A stretch of DNA of 64,000 nt from Triplophysa rosa (GCF_024868665.1 NC_079901.1:4716007-4780006); one strand, 5' to 3'; positions 31,122-43,950 are shown, numbered from the stretch's first letter. The notes: generated by a model not told the origin, from the sequence alone. Numbers and translations are program-made.

Positions 31122-32173
31122 AAGGGCCGTACGCAGGATTTTGGAAATACCGAGGTCCAAAAACTGAATTTGTCCCAAACAAAAAAATTGACTTTCTTGA
31201 TCTACATATGTGCATTTTAAAATGTTTGGAGTGCAAATGACAACAATTGCTAAAATCATCTCTGTCTTTTCATGTTTATTAGTAATGACAGTATACACAT
31301 GGTCAATTGATATTTTTATACAAATACTACCAGATTGAAATACCACCTGTCTTTCATAAAGAAGCATAATGCATTTGGGTTTGAGATTACATAAAGGTAA
31401 AGAGTGATAACAGAATTTCCATTGTTGAGTGCACTGTCCCTTTAACTTTTTTGTGTAGCTACAGAAGTTGCAGACACCTAGGTTTTTATTAAAAATAGGT
31501 AAACTTAAAATAATATAGAAACAGAATTAAAGAACGAGAATTTGTTTAAAAGTGATGCATTTGAATTATTTGCAAATCATATAGTTGTTTTAATAGGCTA
31601 ACCACAACCCATAAAGTCAAAGCCACGCAGTTTAGCATGAACTAGTGAAGGTCTGGTAATGTTTTTGTTATATTACCAAACCGATATTACGATCTGTCGT
31701 TTACTCAGGTTTGTTGTTTAAATGTTGATGCGCGTCAAGCACGTTCAAAACGAGAGTGCAAACTCCCAGGCGCTCTGAAAAGAGGGAGAAAGCGACGCAG
31801 TCACCGTTTTGCATGCATTTTTAGACGCGACATGTGAATGGCCGCTAACATTTCTATGATAAAACATTAAACAGTTAGCTACTTACATCGCACTCTTTCA
31901 CAGTAGAAACTGAACTCAAGCTTGACTTCTGTCAATAGCAACTCTCACCTTCTTTCATTTGATTGGACAGTAATCCTCGCCTTTCTTCATTTGATTGGCC
32001 AACTCAATCAGATTGGATTGACACTTGTTAACAGCTGAGGTAGATCAGATCTGAGATCAGTTATCTAGGCATTTTCTACTAAATTGGCAGTACTAAAAAC
32101 ATTTTTAAAAATGTTCATGACAAAACTACCGAGGTCTGGACCTCGGTAATCTCAATGGTGAGTACGGCCATAT
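31122..32173. mobile_element. Nested non-autonomous hAT-like element
   Basis: Flanked by exact GCTCTACG duplications (31,114-31,121 and 32,174-32,181). Inverted ends contain GGCCGTAC and, further in, ACCGAGGTCC. The 8-bp duplication points to hAT. Internal ORFs are short and unrecognised. Confidence 0.75.
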
Positions 32174-32514
32174 GCTCTACGTGTCTCTCGGGTACACGCG
32201 CTGGAAACTAACCCTCAAATCAGGAAGTTTTTGAATATAGTCGTTAGTTTTGTTTGTTTGCGCACAAAAAGCATCCTCGTCGCATTATATTAATTTATAC
32301 TGAACCACCGGAGTTGCGTGGACAATTTTACGATGTCTTTACGCACTTTCAGTGCTTTGAAGATTGGTTGCGTTGCAATCTTAGGAGGAGTCAGAAAGCT
32401 TCCAAAACTACATTAATTTGCGATTTGGTGAAAAATGGAGGTCCTACAGATGTTAAACTACTTGAGGGTGAGTAATTAATGGCAGAATTTTCCTTTTTGA
32501 AAGTTCCCCTTTAA

Positions 32515-33019
32515 GTTGCACTTTCACCATTGTGTTGTTTCTAATATACAAAGCGGAAAATTGCGCTTCTTTTCAGATCTGTTTCCCCCTCCGGTCATGA
32601 AAGCAGATATGGCAGTTCATAACACAGCAAGCGAACTGCATTCTAATGTGTTTTAACTGTCTAATATAAATATACATTTAAACATCTACCTCCACTATTT
32701 CTCAGTCTCTACTGCAGTGTCGGTGTCCCCAAATCACAGGATCCATTGCGCTGCTGACGTCACTTTCCCATTCTCGATTGTGATCTAACCGTCTCCCCCA
32801 TACTTGAGTGTTGTATGACTTTGCCATTAGTGCAATTACTTTGCTTAAAGGGACTTTGACCCTAAAAACAAAATTACCATAATCATGTAGTGTAAACTAA
32901 CTATAATGATATGAAAGTATGAACAGGACTACAGTGTGCTTTAATCCAGTATGTTTAAATTGACTAAATGGTAAGCCTGTTTCTGACTTTTATTTGTTTT
33001 GAAGCAGCTGAAACGAAGC
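32515..33019. other. Spacer, nothing recognised
   Basis: No feature I can support. Confidence 0.4.
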
Positions 33020-33028
33020 AAAGCTGCT

Positions 33029-33180
33029 TCAAGCTTTCCTGTAGCTCAGTGGTGAGAGCATTGCGTTAACAACGCAAGGTTGTGGATTCAAACCCAGGGA
33101 TTGCCCATGCCTATGTATAAATGTATAGGATAAAGCAATGTAAGTCGCTTTGGATAAAAGCGTCTGATAAATGTAAATGT
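33029..33180 (+). repeat. tRNA-derived SINE (tRNA-Val-like head, L2-type tail)
   Basis: Box A-like TAGCTCAGTGGTGAGAGC and box B-like GGTTGTGGATTCAAACCC frame an anticodon arm TTGCGTTAACAACGCAA with AAC anticodon. The tail GTCGCTTTGGATAAAAGCGT is the LINE-like end shared by many fish SINEs. Flanking AAAGCTGCT repeats (33,020-33,028 and 33,181-33,189) are a target duplication. Confidence 0.85.
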
Positions 33181-33189
33181 AAAGCTGCT

Positions 33190-33909
33190 GCAGTTATTTG
33201 TTAGTGATGTACTTCCATTTGCTCTAGTATCAACCAGATGCCATGAGTGTCTGTATGTGCATAAGAACACACTCAAGCCGTTTGGTCAGTTACTTTTGGC
33301 CAGCTGTTGAAATGCTAATCTGTCACTTAACAATGGCATGTTGACATCTCTAAATAACCCAATGAAAAGAGTAAACTTCATAGAAGAAAAAACTTCCCCA
33401 TGGTCTTTTCTCTTTCCTTCTTCTGGTCTCTGGCAATTGTTAAAACTCTGTGACTGTCACTTTTCTTGTTGCCTTAAATTGAACTGCTTCAATATGTTTC
33501 TCCTTTTTCTTTGTATTCATTTTGATAAATGCGTCTGCTAAATTCTTAAATGTATAATTACAACTAACTGCAATAATAACTTTTTATATGCTTAATAAAT
33601 TCTTAAATCGTTAAAATAATTTACTGAAATTAATGCAATTCAACTACGTTTAAAACAGGCTTACACAAGGTGGAGAGTTCGGTAACGGGGAACTCTAGGC
33701 TCCTCTAGTACAGCCTGACATGTGTGACTCCTCCACTCGCCATTTGCTGCCCTCTACTGATGCAAAGAAGAATCGTGTGCAGTTTGGATTTTGATGGATT
33801 TGTTTTTATACTCTTACACTTGCAATTAAAAAATAAATACCAATTAAAAAATACACAAAAACAATATACACACGTTATAAATCATATTTTACAAGCTCTT
33901 TTTACGTTA
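33190..33909. other. Spacer with a relic SINE tail
   Basis: A short TTTTGATAAATGCGTCTGCT segment near 33,518-33,540 resembles the SINE tail above. The rest is unrecognised. Confidence 0.4.
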
Positions 33910-35725
33910 TTTTATCTACAAATGTATTTTGACACTCAACCTGCACTTAAGATCTGCGAAGAGGATGTGTGCCAGCTTTTCCGCAAACAAAATATCAGAA
34001 AAGCACCAGTCCCAGACAATGTCTCACCCTCCTGCCTGAAAGTCTGTGCGGAGCAGCTGTCGCCCATCTTCACTAATATTTTTAACAGATCTTTGGAGCA
34101 GTGTGAAGTCCCTTCATGCTTTAAACGCTCCACCATCATCCCTGTACAGAAGAAACCCAAAATTTCTGGACTTAATGACTACAGGCCTGTTGCTTTAACA
34201 TCTGTGGTCATGAAGTCATTTGAGAGACTTGTACTGGCCCACCTGAATGACATCACCAGACCACTTCTTGATCCCCTCCAGTTTGCTTACCGAGCAAACA
34301 GGTCTGTGGGCGATGCAGCAAACATGGGACTGCATTACATCCTACAACACCTAGACAGACCAGGGACTTACGTCAGGATCCTGTTTGTAGACTTCAGGTC
34401 GGCCTTCAACACCATCATCCCGGACCTCCTTCTGCCCAAGCTTACCCAGCTCTCTGTGCCAACCTCTACCTTTCAGTGGATTATTAACTTCCTGTTGAAC
34501 AGGCAGCAGCTAGTGAGGTTGGGAAAATTTAAATCCAGCACATGTACCATCAGCACCGGAGCTCCTCAAGGATGTGTTCTTTCTCCACTGCTATTTTCAC
34601 TCTACACAAACGAATGCACCTCTACAGACCCTTCTGTCAAACTCCTGAAGTTTGCAGATGACACCACAGTCATTGGCCTTATTCAAGACGGTGATGAATC
34701 TGCTTACAGAAAGGAGGTTGCTCAGCTGGCTGCCTGGTGTAGTCAAAACAACCTAGAGCTGAATGCATTCAAGACAATGGAGATGATAGTGGATTTCAGA
34801 AGGAACCCTCCATCACTTCCTCCCCTCACCATCCTGGACAGCACTGTGGATACTGTGGAGTCATTCAGGTTCCTGGGCTCCACCATCTCTCAGGACCTGA
34901 AGTGGGAGTCCCATATAGACTCCATTGTAAAGAAGGCCCAGCAGAGGTTATACTTCCTCCGTCAATTGAGGAAGTTCAACCTACCACAGGTGCTACTGAC
35001 CCAGTTCTACTCAGTGGTCATCTAATCTGTTCTGTGCACTTCAATTACTGTTTGTTATGGCTCGGCCACCAAATCAGACCTACGAAGACTACAACGGACA
35101 GTTCGTAGTGCTGAGAAGATTATTGGTGCTCCTCTGCCCACACTTCAGGACCTGTACGATTCCAGAGTGAAAAACAGGGCAAGAAAAATCACCATTGACT
35201 CCACACACCCAGCACACAAACTTTTTGAACTGTTGCCCTCTGGCCGGCGCTTTAGAGCACCAAACACCAAGACTTCCAGACACAGAAGCAGCTTCTTCCC
35301 CCAGGCAATCTCCCTCCTAAACAGATAACTGCTCCTTAAGAGCAATATTCCACTTCCACTACTCCTATAGTGTGCACTATAGTGCCTTATTATATCTACA
35401 TTTTATTTATACATGTATATAACACTACCTCTACTTACTATATTATCCATTTGCACAAGTGTACATACAATCTGTTAATATGTATATTCTACTATATACT
35501 ACCCTGTACAATGTCTCTTATATGTTATTATACCCCATTTTCTGTAAAATAGTCTTTATTTTATATATGCACAATTTAGAATTTTTTAGACTGTAAATCG
35601 TATTATATTGTATTGTCATTGTGTTGAATGTCTGTACTAGAAGCTTCCAACACCAAAGAAAATTCCTTGTGTGTGCAAGCACACTTGGCAATAAAGCTCT
35701 TCTGATTCTGATTCTGATTTTTGTT
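33910..35725 (+). mobile_element. 5'-truncated LINE (Jockey superfamily, L2/Rex-like)
   Basis: It holds only the reverse transcriptase and C-terminal region. The 3' end reads GGCAATAAAGCTCTTCTGATTC with a (TTCTGA)n tail at about 35,698-35,725, typical for this LINE type in fish. The endonuclease part is missing by 5' truncation. Confidence 0.85.
33916..35328 (+). pseudogene. LINE reverse transcriptase, partial, one nonsense codon
   Basis: The frame reads through RT motifs: APVPDNVSPSCLK, LNDYRPVALTS, ILFVDFRSAFNT, GAPQGCVLSPLLF, KFADDTTVIG (catalytic DD) and FRFLGSTIS. A TAA at 35,023-35,025 falls where the family has a sense codon. The same frame continues for another 100 codons (SVLCTSITV to ISLLNR) and ends at TAA 35,326-35,328. 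No indel is seen. Confidence 0.85.
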
Positions 35726-36069
35726 TAAGATTTGATCAAATGTACTACCTTGAAAACACAGAACTTATGAACAATTACGGTAACGATGCTATAATAAGTT
35801 TATTTTAAACAGAATTGCGCGGTGAATGACGTGGCCTGTACACTCGCACGCAAACGCTCTATTATTTAAATCTGTTGTAATGTAAACCCTGTGATGTAAG
35901 CAGGCCTATGACATCACGACTAGCAACGCCGTTGCCATGCCAGCACGTTTTGCGTCTTTTTTTGAACGGTGTTGTTCTGTTGAATTTTGAATAGGCCTAG
36001 CTACCGAAAGGAAAAACCCAGCTAGAGTTGTTTGTTATTAGGCTATTTAAAAGATATCTTTTATACAAG
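35726..36069 (+). promoter_or_regulatory. Probable promoter and 5' UTR of iqcg
   Basis: Between the LINE tail and the iqcg ATG. It contains the X-box candidate and a TGACATCA CRE/AP-1-like octamer near 35,909. No TATA box is evident. The transcription start is not determined. Confidence 0.45.
35931..35944. promoter_or_regulatory. Candidate RFX X-box
   Basis: GTTGCCATGCCAGC matches the palindromic X-box GTTGCCATGGCAAC at 12 of 14 positions, 126 bp before the ATG. RFX factors and FOXJ1 drive genes for motile cilia, which suits iqcg. Confidence 0.45.
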
Positions 36070-39000
36070 ATGTCTTTAAATGCGTTGAGGATGTGTGTAG
36101 TTTTGCAAGACTGCGCTGATCAGCTGTCAGTTTTAGGAAACATCATGCGACCCGCAGCGGACACTGTGAGTAATGTTTACAGATATAAATAACCCGATTT
36201 CTTCTGTTTTCACTCATTCATAAACATCGCAACTTATGTGCTGTCTAACGTATTCATACACACCGGATATATTACATGTATTATTATTATTGCTTCCTGA
36301 AGGATGGGAGCAAGTCCCATTTCACAGTAGAGAGCTCACCTCCTCCTGACAACAAATTGCAGAGAGACAGGTATAACTACAGTAATATAGTCCCTATATC
36401 AAAACAACTTGCTGGTCATGTTGCGAACAAACTCTGGCTTATTTCAAAGACTTTATGTGATTTTGCTGATTTTATATATTTGATATGTTTTGTCATCATC
36501 ACACATTCATTGCTGCAAACTGTTCCACAGGCACTTTGTTGCATATGTTATTAATGGTTTAATTGTCGAGCTGCTGGAGTCTAACACATATAATAGCTTG
36601 ATAACAGCAGTGCAGGAGGAGAAGATGAAGAAAGCACAACTTCTTGACATATTAAACAGGTCTTAACATGAAATAACATATTATTTATAGGAAAATATCA
36701 TGTGCTATAATTTATAACTTCAATCCGTTAACATACATTATATTGTACTGTACATATTCTTCCAACTATAGAGAGGAAGAAAGCAGACAAAAGGTTAAAA
36801 ATCTTCAAAAACAGTTGCATAACACCCAGAAGGAGAAAACAGAAGGGTGTGAGGTAATGTATCCCTTTTCACTACATTGCCTACAATATTGCTGCTTAAA
36901 CCAAAATTAACCCTGTTTTAAATCTTAACACACATTTCTGTTCTTTTTCATAGCAAAGAAACAGATATAAAACGTGCTTTGCCTCTGAAATGATTTTTAC
37001 CCCAAATTAAAAAAGTCACACATAATAAAGTCATACCGTGTATATGTAATTTGTTTTTATCCATGTGTCTTTTGCTCTGGCTTAAGTGAAAAGGCTGTTC
37101 TGTCCCCAGAGGCTTAAGGAGTCAATCGTTCACCTGAGGCAGCAAGTTGAGGACATGAGGGTGAGGACTGAATGGCAGGTGGAGTATGTGAATAACTGTG
37201 CCCAACAGCAGATCTGTGAGGGACAGAACATCAATGCCCATAACGAGAAGGAGCTGGAGGATGAAGTCAAGGTGTGTATCTGTGTTTGACAACTCTGATG
37301 TTTAAAATAGTTTAAACTTTTACGGTCCCTTGACTGAAATGTGGGTAACGCTTTAGATTAAGGCCCGCAATGTACCGCATAATTAAAGAGGATTTACAGC
37401 ATAAGTAATTGTAACAATAATGTACCTCTACAGTACATATCTGTAGATAAAGGGGAACAATATGCAAAGTTTGGGGAGTAAAGGGGTAAGAGGAAGAAAA
37501 ATTGTTTATGAGGGAACTGCATGCCATATAAACATTCAAATCAAACCGCTCTTGAACAACTTGATTATAGTCTCAAAAGACACATTTTACACAATAAAAC
37601 TCATCAAAATAACTCATAATTGAAAGAAATTATTTGTGACCAACAATCCTAAAATCAATCAAATAAAAAAGTCAAAAGTCAAATTTACAGTTGACAGACA
37701 GTCTGCTTCATTCGTGCTGTTTTGCTTGCGCAAAAACTGAACACATCATTTCAGTTTTAAAATACTTACAGAATAAACATTTTTTGAATTTCCTGACTTC
37801 TTTATTCTCCAAACTTTGCGTATTGTTCCTCTTTACCTACAGATATGTACTGTAGATGTACATTATTGTTACGATTAGTTATGCTGTAAATTCTGTTTAA
37901 TTATGCGGTACATTGCGGGCCGTAATCTAAAGTGTTACCGAAATGTGTTTATTGATATTTTATGTTTACAAAACATTTGTTTTTATGTTACAAAACAAGC
38001 ATTGTATTTATTTATTTTATATGGTTTACTTGGATCAAACAATGAAGAACACCAAAGGTATAACTTTTGTTTTCTGTCATGCACGTGCCCTATTATTATT
38101 TATATTTATTGTTTTCCCTAATTCGCTTTGAATAAAAGTGTCTGCTAAATGCCTGTAAATCCAAAATGTAAAAAATATAAATAAAGTATGAGTAAGTGAC
38201 CCTAAAGTTTTTAGCAGCAGTGTAGTTGCATTATATTGCGATTATAGTGACCACTCTGATATTAATATGTCGGGCACTTAAACAAGTTTTTTTATTATTT
38301 AAATTTTCCAACTTACAGGACTTTATTTATATATTTTAACTGAAGAGCATAGAAACTCCTAGAGCCAAGTTAATGGTTAATTTTAGATAATGTCACAAGT
38401 CAAGTTTCCACAAACATTCATAGTCAGTATAACTGTTATAATGCCATCTTCTTCATTTGTTTGCGTATTCAGACGCTGCAGGAGAAATTAGAGGACCAAC
38501 AGAGCACTAACACAATAATGGAGGATTTCCTTAAAAGACAACTGACAGTGAGTGAAGCACAATGTCATTTCATTTAGATTGAATCATGAAACTTCTAAAA
38601 GTACTCAATTTGCATTCACTGTAAACCCGGATAAGTTGGCAATACTCAAACATTTTGTAAAGAGAACTTTCAAATTTTGATTACTGTTAAGTTAATGTTC
38701 TTACCTTCTTACCTAATCTTAGCAATTGCGACTTAAATATTTAATTGATCCTTTTTATGAAATTAAGTAGACAGAACTTAACAAATAAGTACACCTAAAT
38801 TACATTTGTAAGTTAACTAAACTAAATTCTTTCAGTTTCTTTATTTAACATATTTCTCAAATACCTTGACTTATGCAACCCAAAATGATCAAGAGCCTGA
38901 TCTCAGAATTGGCATTAGCACAGTCACTGCTCACTGGTAACATAACACGTTACAGGTCAAATGTAGCTTTGCAGAGCCTAAGCACATGCACCACTCTTCT

Positions 39001-42000
39001 AAACAATGGTAACCACAAAACTGAAAAAAGATGTCAAACTCTTCTAAATATCTAAGAGAAGTGAACATTAAACACTAACAAGTCATCACTAAAAACATAT
39101 AAAATAATCATATTTTTTAAAATTTACTCTCCTAATGCAGTCTGACGCAAAGCATGCTGGGAATTGGAAATCCTTCTTGACCAATTGTGTTGAATTAACG
39201 TGTTTAAATTAAGTAAATTGAACAAGGAGCAAGGAGTTTTAGTCAAAACAAAAGTTAATCAAAAATAATTATTATTCTTTACTCAAAAGTAAAAAAGTGT
39301 TTCAGGAACTTAAAATATTTAAGTAAGTAGAATTAAGTTTACATTACTTAATCTGTTTGATTATTTTGAACATTTGGGTTTACAGTGTTGCCTTCAGAAA
39401 GCTGAGCAGTGCTCACAAGGCAGCAATTTCTTTTTTAAGTTTTAAGTTTTTTTAGTTGTGTGTAAATGAAATGCTGCTTCTCAGAGCATGTGTCTTGTTT
39501 CTGTTGGTTTCAAACAATAATTAAAAACTGCATTGTGAAGATGCATTATATCAATTATTGTCAAATTTATACTATATATCAATCAAACTGCAGTTGGTTT
39601 GGTTTGATTTAAAGGGGTCATTTGACATGGCTAAAACGAATATTATTGTTTGTTTTAGACGTAATGCAATGTGTATACACGATTTAAGGTTAAAAACACT
39701 GTATTTTCAACATACCATGCATGTTTATATCTCCTCTTTGCCCCGCCTCTCTGAAACACGCAGATGTTTTACTAAGCTCATCACTCTGAAAAGCGAGGTG
39801 TGCTATGATTGGCCAGTTAACCAGTGCGTAGTGATTGGTCGAATACTGCAAGCTTGTGACGGAAATGTAACGCCTCTTACCATATTTGGAACATCAGGTT
39901 CCAAAGCAATTGTACTGACAGGTACCTTACTTGCGTATACATTTGGGTGGTCTTAGTCAAATCAATCCACGAACTGACGTACTGTAGATTTGTGGTGGTG
40001 TGTTTACACAAGGCGTTTCAGGCAGGTCTGGGTGAGCATTCGCTTTTAGATAGAATGCATCTTTTGTTCCGACACTTTAATTTTTGCAATTTTACGTGTC
40101 TAATACATGCATGGGCAACTTATAATACACCAAAGACACAGAAAAACACGTATTCGTGCCATATGACCCCTTTAAGCCATAATAACCAAAAAAATACAGC
40201 TAACTAACACAATAAAACTCAATAAAAACATGATAATATAATAAAAAACATGATTTTTGAAAAGGTTTAAAAAGGTAGTTATCTCATTTTGGAACCAAGC
40301 TCTTCATATACTGTACAGTGGCTTGCAAAAGTATTCATCCCCCTTCATTTTATTCACATTTTGTTATGCTGCTGCCTTATCTTAAACTACTTTAAATGAT
40401 TATTTTTTTACATTAATCTACACTCCATGCACAATAATGACAAAACAAAAAACTGATTTTTGACAGCTTTGCAAATTTATTAAAAATTAAAAAACAAAAA
40501 TAAGTACATTGCATAAGTATTCATACCCTCAATGTGAAAAGCTTTACACATCTGCATTTGGCAATTTTCTGTCATTCTTCTCCTCAGATCCTTTCAAACT
40601 CTGTCAGGTTGGATGGAGATAATCAGTAGACAAACATTTTCAGGTTTCTACAGAGAATGTTCAGTTGGGTTCAAGCACTAGCTGGGCCACTGAAGGACAT
40701 AGACAGAGTTGTCCATAAGCCACTCTTGCATTGTTTTAGTTGTGTGCTTAGGATCATTGTCATGTTGGAGAATGAACCTTCTGCCCTGTCCGAGGTTCTG
40801 AATGTTCTGGGCTAGGTTTTCATGATCACTATCTCTGTATTTTGTGTACAGTCCCTGAAGCTGAAAAACACCCCCACATCATGATGCTGTTTCCACTACA
40901 CTTTACTGTTACGATGGTATTGTACAGGTGTTGAGCAGTGCTTGTTTTTCTCCAGACACGATGCATGAATCTGAGATTCATCAGACCAGAATATCTTGTT
41001 TCTGACAGTTTGAAAGATTCGTTGAAGTACGTTTTTGCATATTTCAAGTTTCCATGTGTCTTCACTTAGCAAAGGCTTGAGTCTGGCCACTAAGCCATAA
41101 AGCCCAGATTGGTGGAGTGTTGCAGTGATGTTTGTCCTTCTGTAAGTTTCTCCCATCTCCATATATGATCATGGAGCTCAACCAGAGTAATCATCAGCTT
41201 CTTGGTCACCGCTCTAACCAAGACCCTTCTCCATCGATGGCTCAGTTTGGACAGGAGGTCAGCTCAAGTAAGAGATCTGGTGGTTCCAAACCTCTTTCAT
41301 TGAGGATAAATGGAGGCTACATGCTTCTGTGAACCTTCAATACAGCAGATTTTTTTCAGAAGTCTTCCCCAGATCTGTGCCTTGATACAATCCTGTCTCA
41401 AAGCTCTACTGGCAGTTCTTTTGACCTCATGTCTTGGTTTTTACTTTGATATGCATTTTTAGCTGTTGCACCCTAGAGGGGTATGTGCCACTCCAAATCA
41501 TACTTATTCAATTGAATTTGGCACAGGTTAACTCCACTCGAGGTGTATAAACATCAACAAGCAAAACTAATGCTTCTGAGCTAAATTGCAATTAAAGTAG
41601 TTTAAGATAAGGCAGCAGCATAACAAAATGTGAATAAAATGAAGGGGGATGAATACTTTTGCAAGCCACTGTATAGGCCTTTATTCAAGTTACGTTTACA
41701 TGTAAAACTATGCAATATGATTATTACGGTGATGTGATGATTGACACACTAAAAACCATAGCGACGTATATCATCTCGCAACTGGGGATATAAACCCATT
41801 GCTATCTGCTCGTTTTCGCTAAGTTTTGTCCACTGACAGACTTGCTTTGTTTGTTTTGCCCGGAAATAGCGCTATTTTGCTGTGTTGCCATGGCAACATG
41901 TTCGCTTATTTCTATGTGCTTCTCTGCTTATTTTTCGCTCTTAGATCATAAAGCTTGACACTTTAGCTGTTAAAAATGATCAGTTGCGGATGTCTGAGAT

Positions 42001-43950
42001 TTGTTTGGTCTTATAAAATATAACTATTTGGATATTTAAGGTTTATTTTTGGCTTGTCTTTGTTCGCTGTTTTTTCTATGAAGATCTGGCAACACTGTCA
42101 CTTTAGCGAAGGGCTCCTGAGAGCGGTTAGCCCCTTATCAAACTGTGCGAAAGTTTTCCACTGTTTTTTTCTCTGATGGGCTGATAACTATTGTGGCGTG
42201 TTCCACTGATAACTGCAATTTGAATTACTGTAAAATGCATCCAGGAGTTGTAATTTTGTTTTGAATCAGATTTGCAAGACTTGCACTTTTCTTGAAATGT
42301 ACTGCAACAGTGTAATGACAGTTTTACTGTATGTCTGGTTTAAGCATCCTTTTTTTCTTGTGTACTCTTATTTTAACCAAATTTGCACTCCAAATAAACA
42401 CGAGGGTAATTGCAGTTAATTTGTGGAGTTTTCTATTTAGCTTTACATAATAAATACTATTGGCAATACCAAAACTGTTGTCTACACTGTAAAACTTTGC
42501 TGTAATTTTCGCAAAATGCAGGTTTGCCAGTAACTTATTGTAGATTTAATGTACAATTTTGTTTTAAGCATAAACTTACCTAGTTTATATATTTTTATTT
42601 CATAAAACAAGACTAAATATCTTGGGTCACTTTTCTTGTTATGTAAATGTATGGTAATTTAAGAAGTTTTAAATATTTTTACAGAAAACAAGAGAAAAAT
42701 GCTTTGGAAGAATGTCATTGCAGTGTTGCTGTGCTAATGCCAGTTTCTTCATGCTCATTTTGAATCTCAAAAGTCAAAGTGTGATAAAGTAATTGAAAAC
42801 GGCATTGGAAAGTATATTAAGTAGTAATTAAAGCTACAGTAAGTTACTGGCAAACCTGCTGCAAAAACTACGGCAAAGTTTTACAGTGTACAATTAGATT
42901 TAGGCATAGTACATATTTTTTTTATTGTGCCACCCTAACATTTATACTGGCCCCATTTGGCCACCCCATAAAAAAATCCTGGGGGCTCCACTGGTTGAAA
43001 CACCCTGGCATTTTTTCAGAGTGTATGCTGAATGAATTATAGAAATTTAGTAAGTGGAATGTGTTCCATATCCCGAGGTGCGATTAGCCAAGCAAACCAT
43101 TTTTCATAAATACATTCTAAACATGATTGTGAGCAGTTGTGTAGTTGAGGGTAGATGTATAGGTACCCACCAACATTGAGAATAATGCATATCTCTGTAA
43201 CTGCTGCAATGAAAGCAAATCTTTTGAAACTGTGATAAATTGTTGTTATTATAGAGCTTACAGGAGAAGAAGCTGTTTTGGATAAAGCGGTATGAAAAAG
43301 ACACGGAGGAGAAAGAGCAAAAGCTCACCGCTCTGCAGAACAAAAGAGCCAACAACCTGGAACAACTTCACGAGCTCTCCAAAAAGGTCATTAAATAAAC
43401 AAAAATCTGCTATACTATATTTAATAATTATGTTCAATAGCGTTACGCATGAAGAATTCACCCTTACAGTGCAGAGACATGCAGCAGGTTATAATTGAAG
43501 ACAGGACGGAGAAGGAACGGCTGCGCATACAGCTGGAGAAAGAGCAGAGAGAGATAGATGCTGCAATAAAGGTAAAACGCACCTGCAGACACCTCTCACA
43601 TCCCTGATGCTGATGGTGAAGCAGTTGAAAATCTGTAAACAGATATACCAAAATACAGTATAGTATATCATTGTCACTAGGCTATTTCATTTTCAGGTTG
43701 TAATGAAAAGGATACCTGCAGTAAAAGTTGGCTATTCCAAAAATGCTTTTTGATAGACAGATTAGCCTCACATAATATAATACAGATGAACTATAGGTAG
43801 AGTATGTCTGATCCTTTGACGTAATTTGTTTTCTGTATCTCTTCTCAGATCCAGTCGTGGTGGCGGGGAACTGTTGTTCGGAGGGGACTGTGCTCTCCTA
43901 AGAAATCTTATCAAGCTAAGCCTAAAAAAGCCAAAAAGAAGAAGAAATGA
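36070..43950 (+). CDS. iqcg: IQ motif containing G / dynein regulatory complex subunit 9
   Basis: Exons: 36,070-36,165; 36,303-36,370; 36,531-36,659; 36,772-36,853; 37,110-37,271; 38,473-38,547; 43,255-43,386; 43,470-43,571; 43,849-43,950. They sum to 948 bp, 315 aa, with all phases matching and GT-AG introns. The protein starts MSLNALRMCVVLQDCADQLS, has a long charged coiled coil through exons 3-8 (for example YNSLITAVQEEKMKKAQLL and QQVIIEDRTEKERLR), and ends with an IQ motif (IQSWWRGTVVRR) and a lysine-rich tail. This layout is that of IQCG/DRC9, a calmodulin-binding part of the nexin-dynein regulatory complex of cilia and flagella. It is shorter than mammalian IQCG (about 440 aa), mainly at the N-terminus and in the early exons. 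Upstream codons are open for some way, so a further 5' exon or earlier start is possible. Intron 6 (4.7 kb) is full of DNA elements. Confidence 0.9.
37344..37939. mobile_element. hAT MITE with long inverted repeats, intron 5 of iqcg
   Basis: 596 bp, ends GGTAACGCTTTAGATTA and TAATCTAAAGTGTTACC. The inverted repeats extend about 130 bp. Exact GAAATGTG duplications lie at 37,336-37,343 and 37,940-37,947. Confidence 0.92.
38617..39388. mobile_element. CACTG-end (EnSpm-like) element, intron 6 of iqcg
   Basis: Ends CACTGTAAACCC and GGGTTTACAGTG, flanked by TT on both sides. No transposase. CACTR-type ends fit the EnSpm/CACTA group. Confidence 0.65.
39609..40175. mobile_element. TTAA-target MITE, intron 6 of iqcg
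   Basis: TTAAAGGGGTCATTTGACATGG at the left and ATATGACCCCTTTAA at the right. T2-like, non-coding. Confidence 0.75.
40316..41671 (-). mobile_element. Tc1 transposon with degenerate transposase, intron 6 of iqcg
   Basis: Ends CAGTGGCTTGCAAAAGTATT and its inverse, about 80 bp each, with TA on both sides (40,314-40,315 and 41,672-41,673). The minus strand holds broken Tc1 transposase pieces such as LHQSGLYGLVARLKPLL and SIMMWGCFSASG in shifting frames, so it is dead. Confidence 0.88.
42485..42898. mobile_element. CACTG-end MITE, intron 6 of iqcg
   Basis: Ends CACTGTAAAACTTTGC and GCAAAGTTTTACAGTG flanked by TA on both sides. The inverted repeats continue for about 50 bp (CAGGTTTGCCAGTAACTTA). 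Confidence 0.8.

Larger units (their letters stand above)
29969..32514. mobile_element. TTAA-target DNA element (T2/Kolobok-like), 2.5 kb, non-coding
   Basis: Ends are TTAAAGGGGAACT and AGTTCCCCTTTAA. About 70 bp of inverted repeat continue as AAAATTCTGCCATTAATTACTCACCCTC on both sides in inverse (with small gaps). TTAA at the edges suits the T2 group. It holds no transposase but at least two further nested units. Confidence 0.75.

Noticed and set aside
33037..33110. tRNA-Val gene
   Set aside because: The head has box A and B and a tRNA-like anticodon arm, but it runs into a LINE-type SINE tail and is flanked by a 9-bp target duplication, so it is a SINE.
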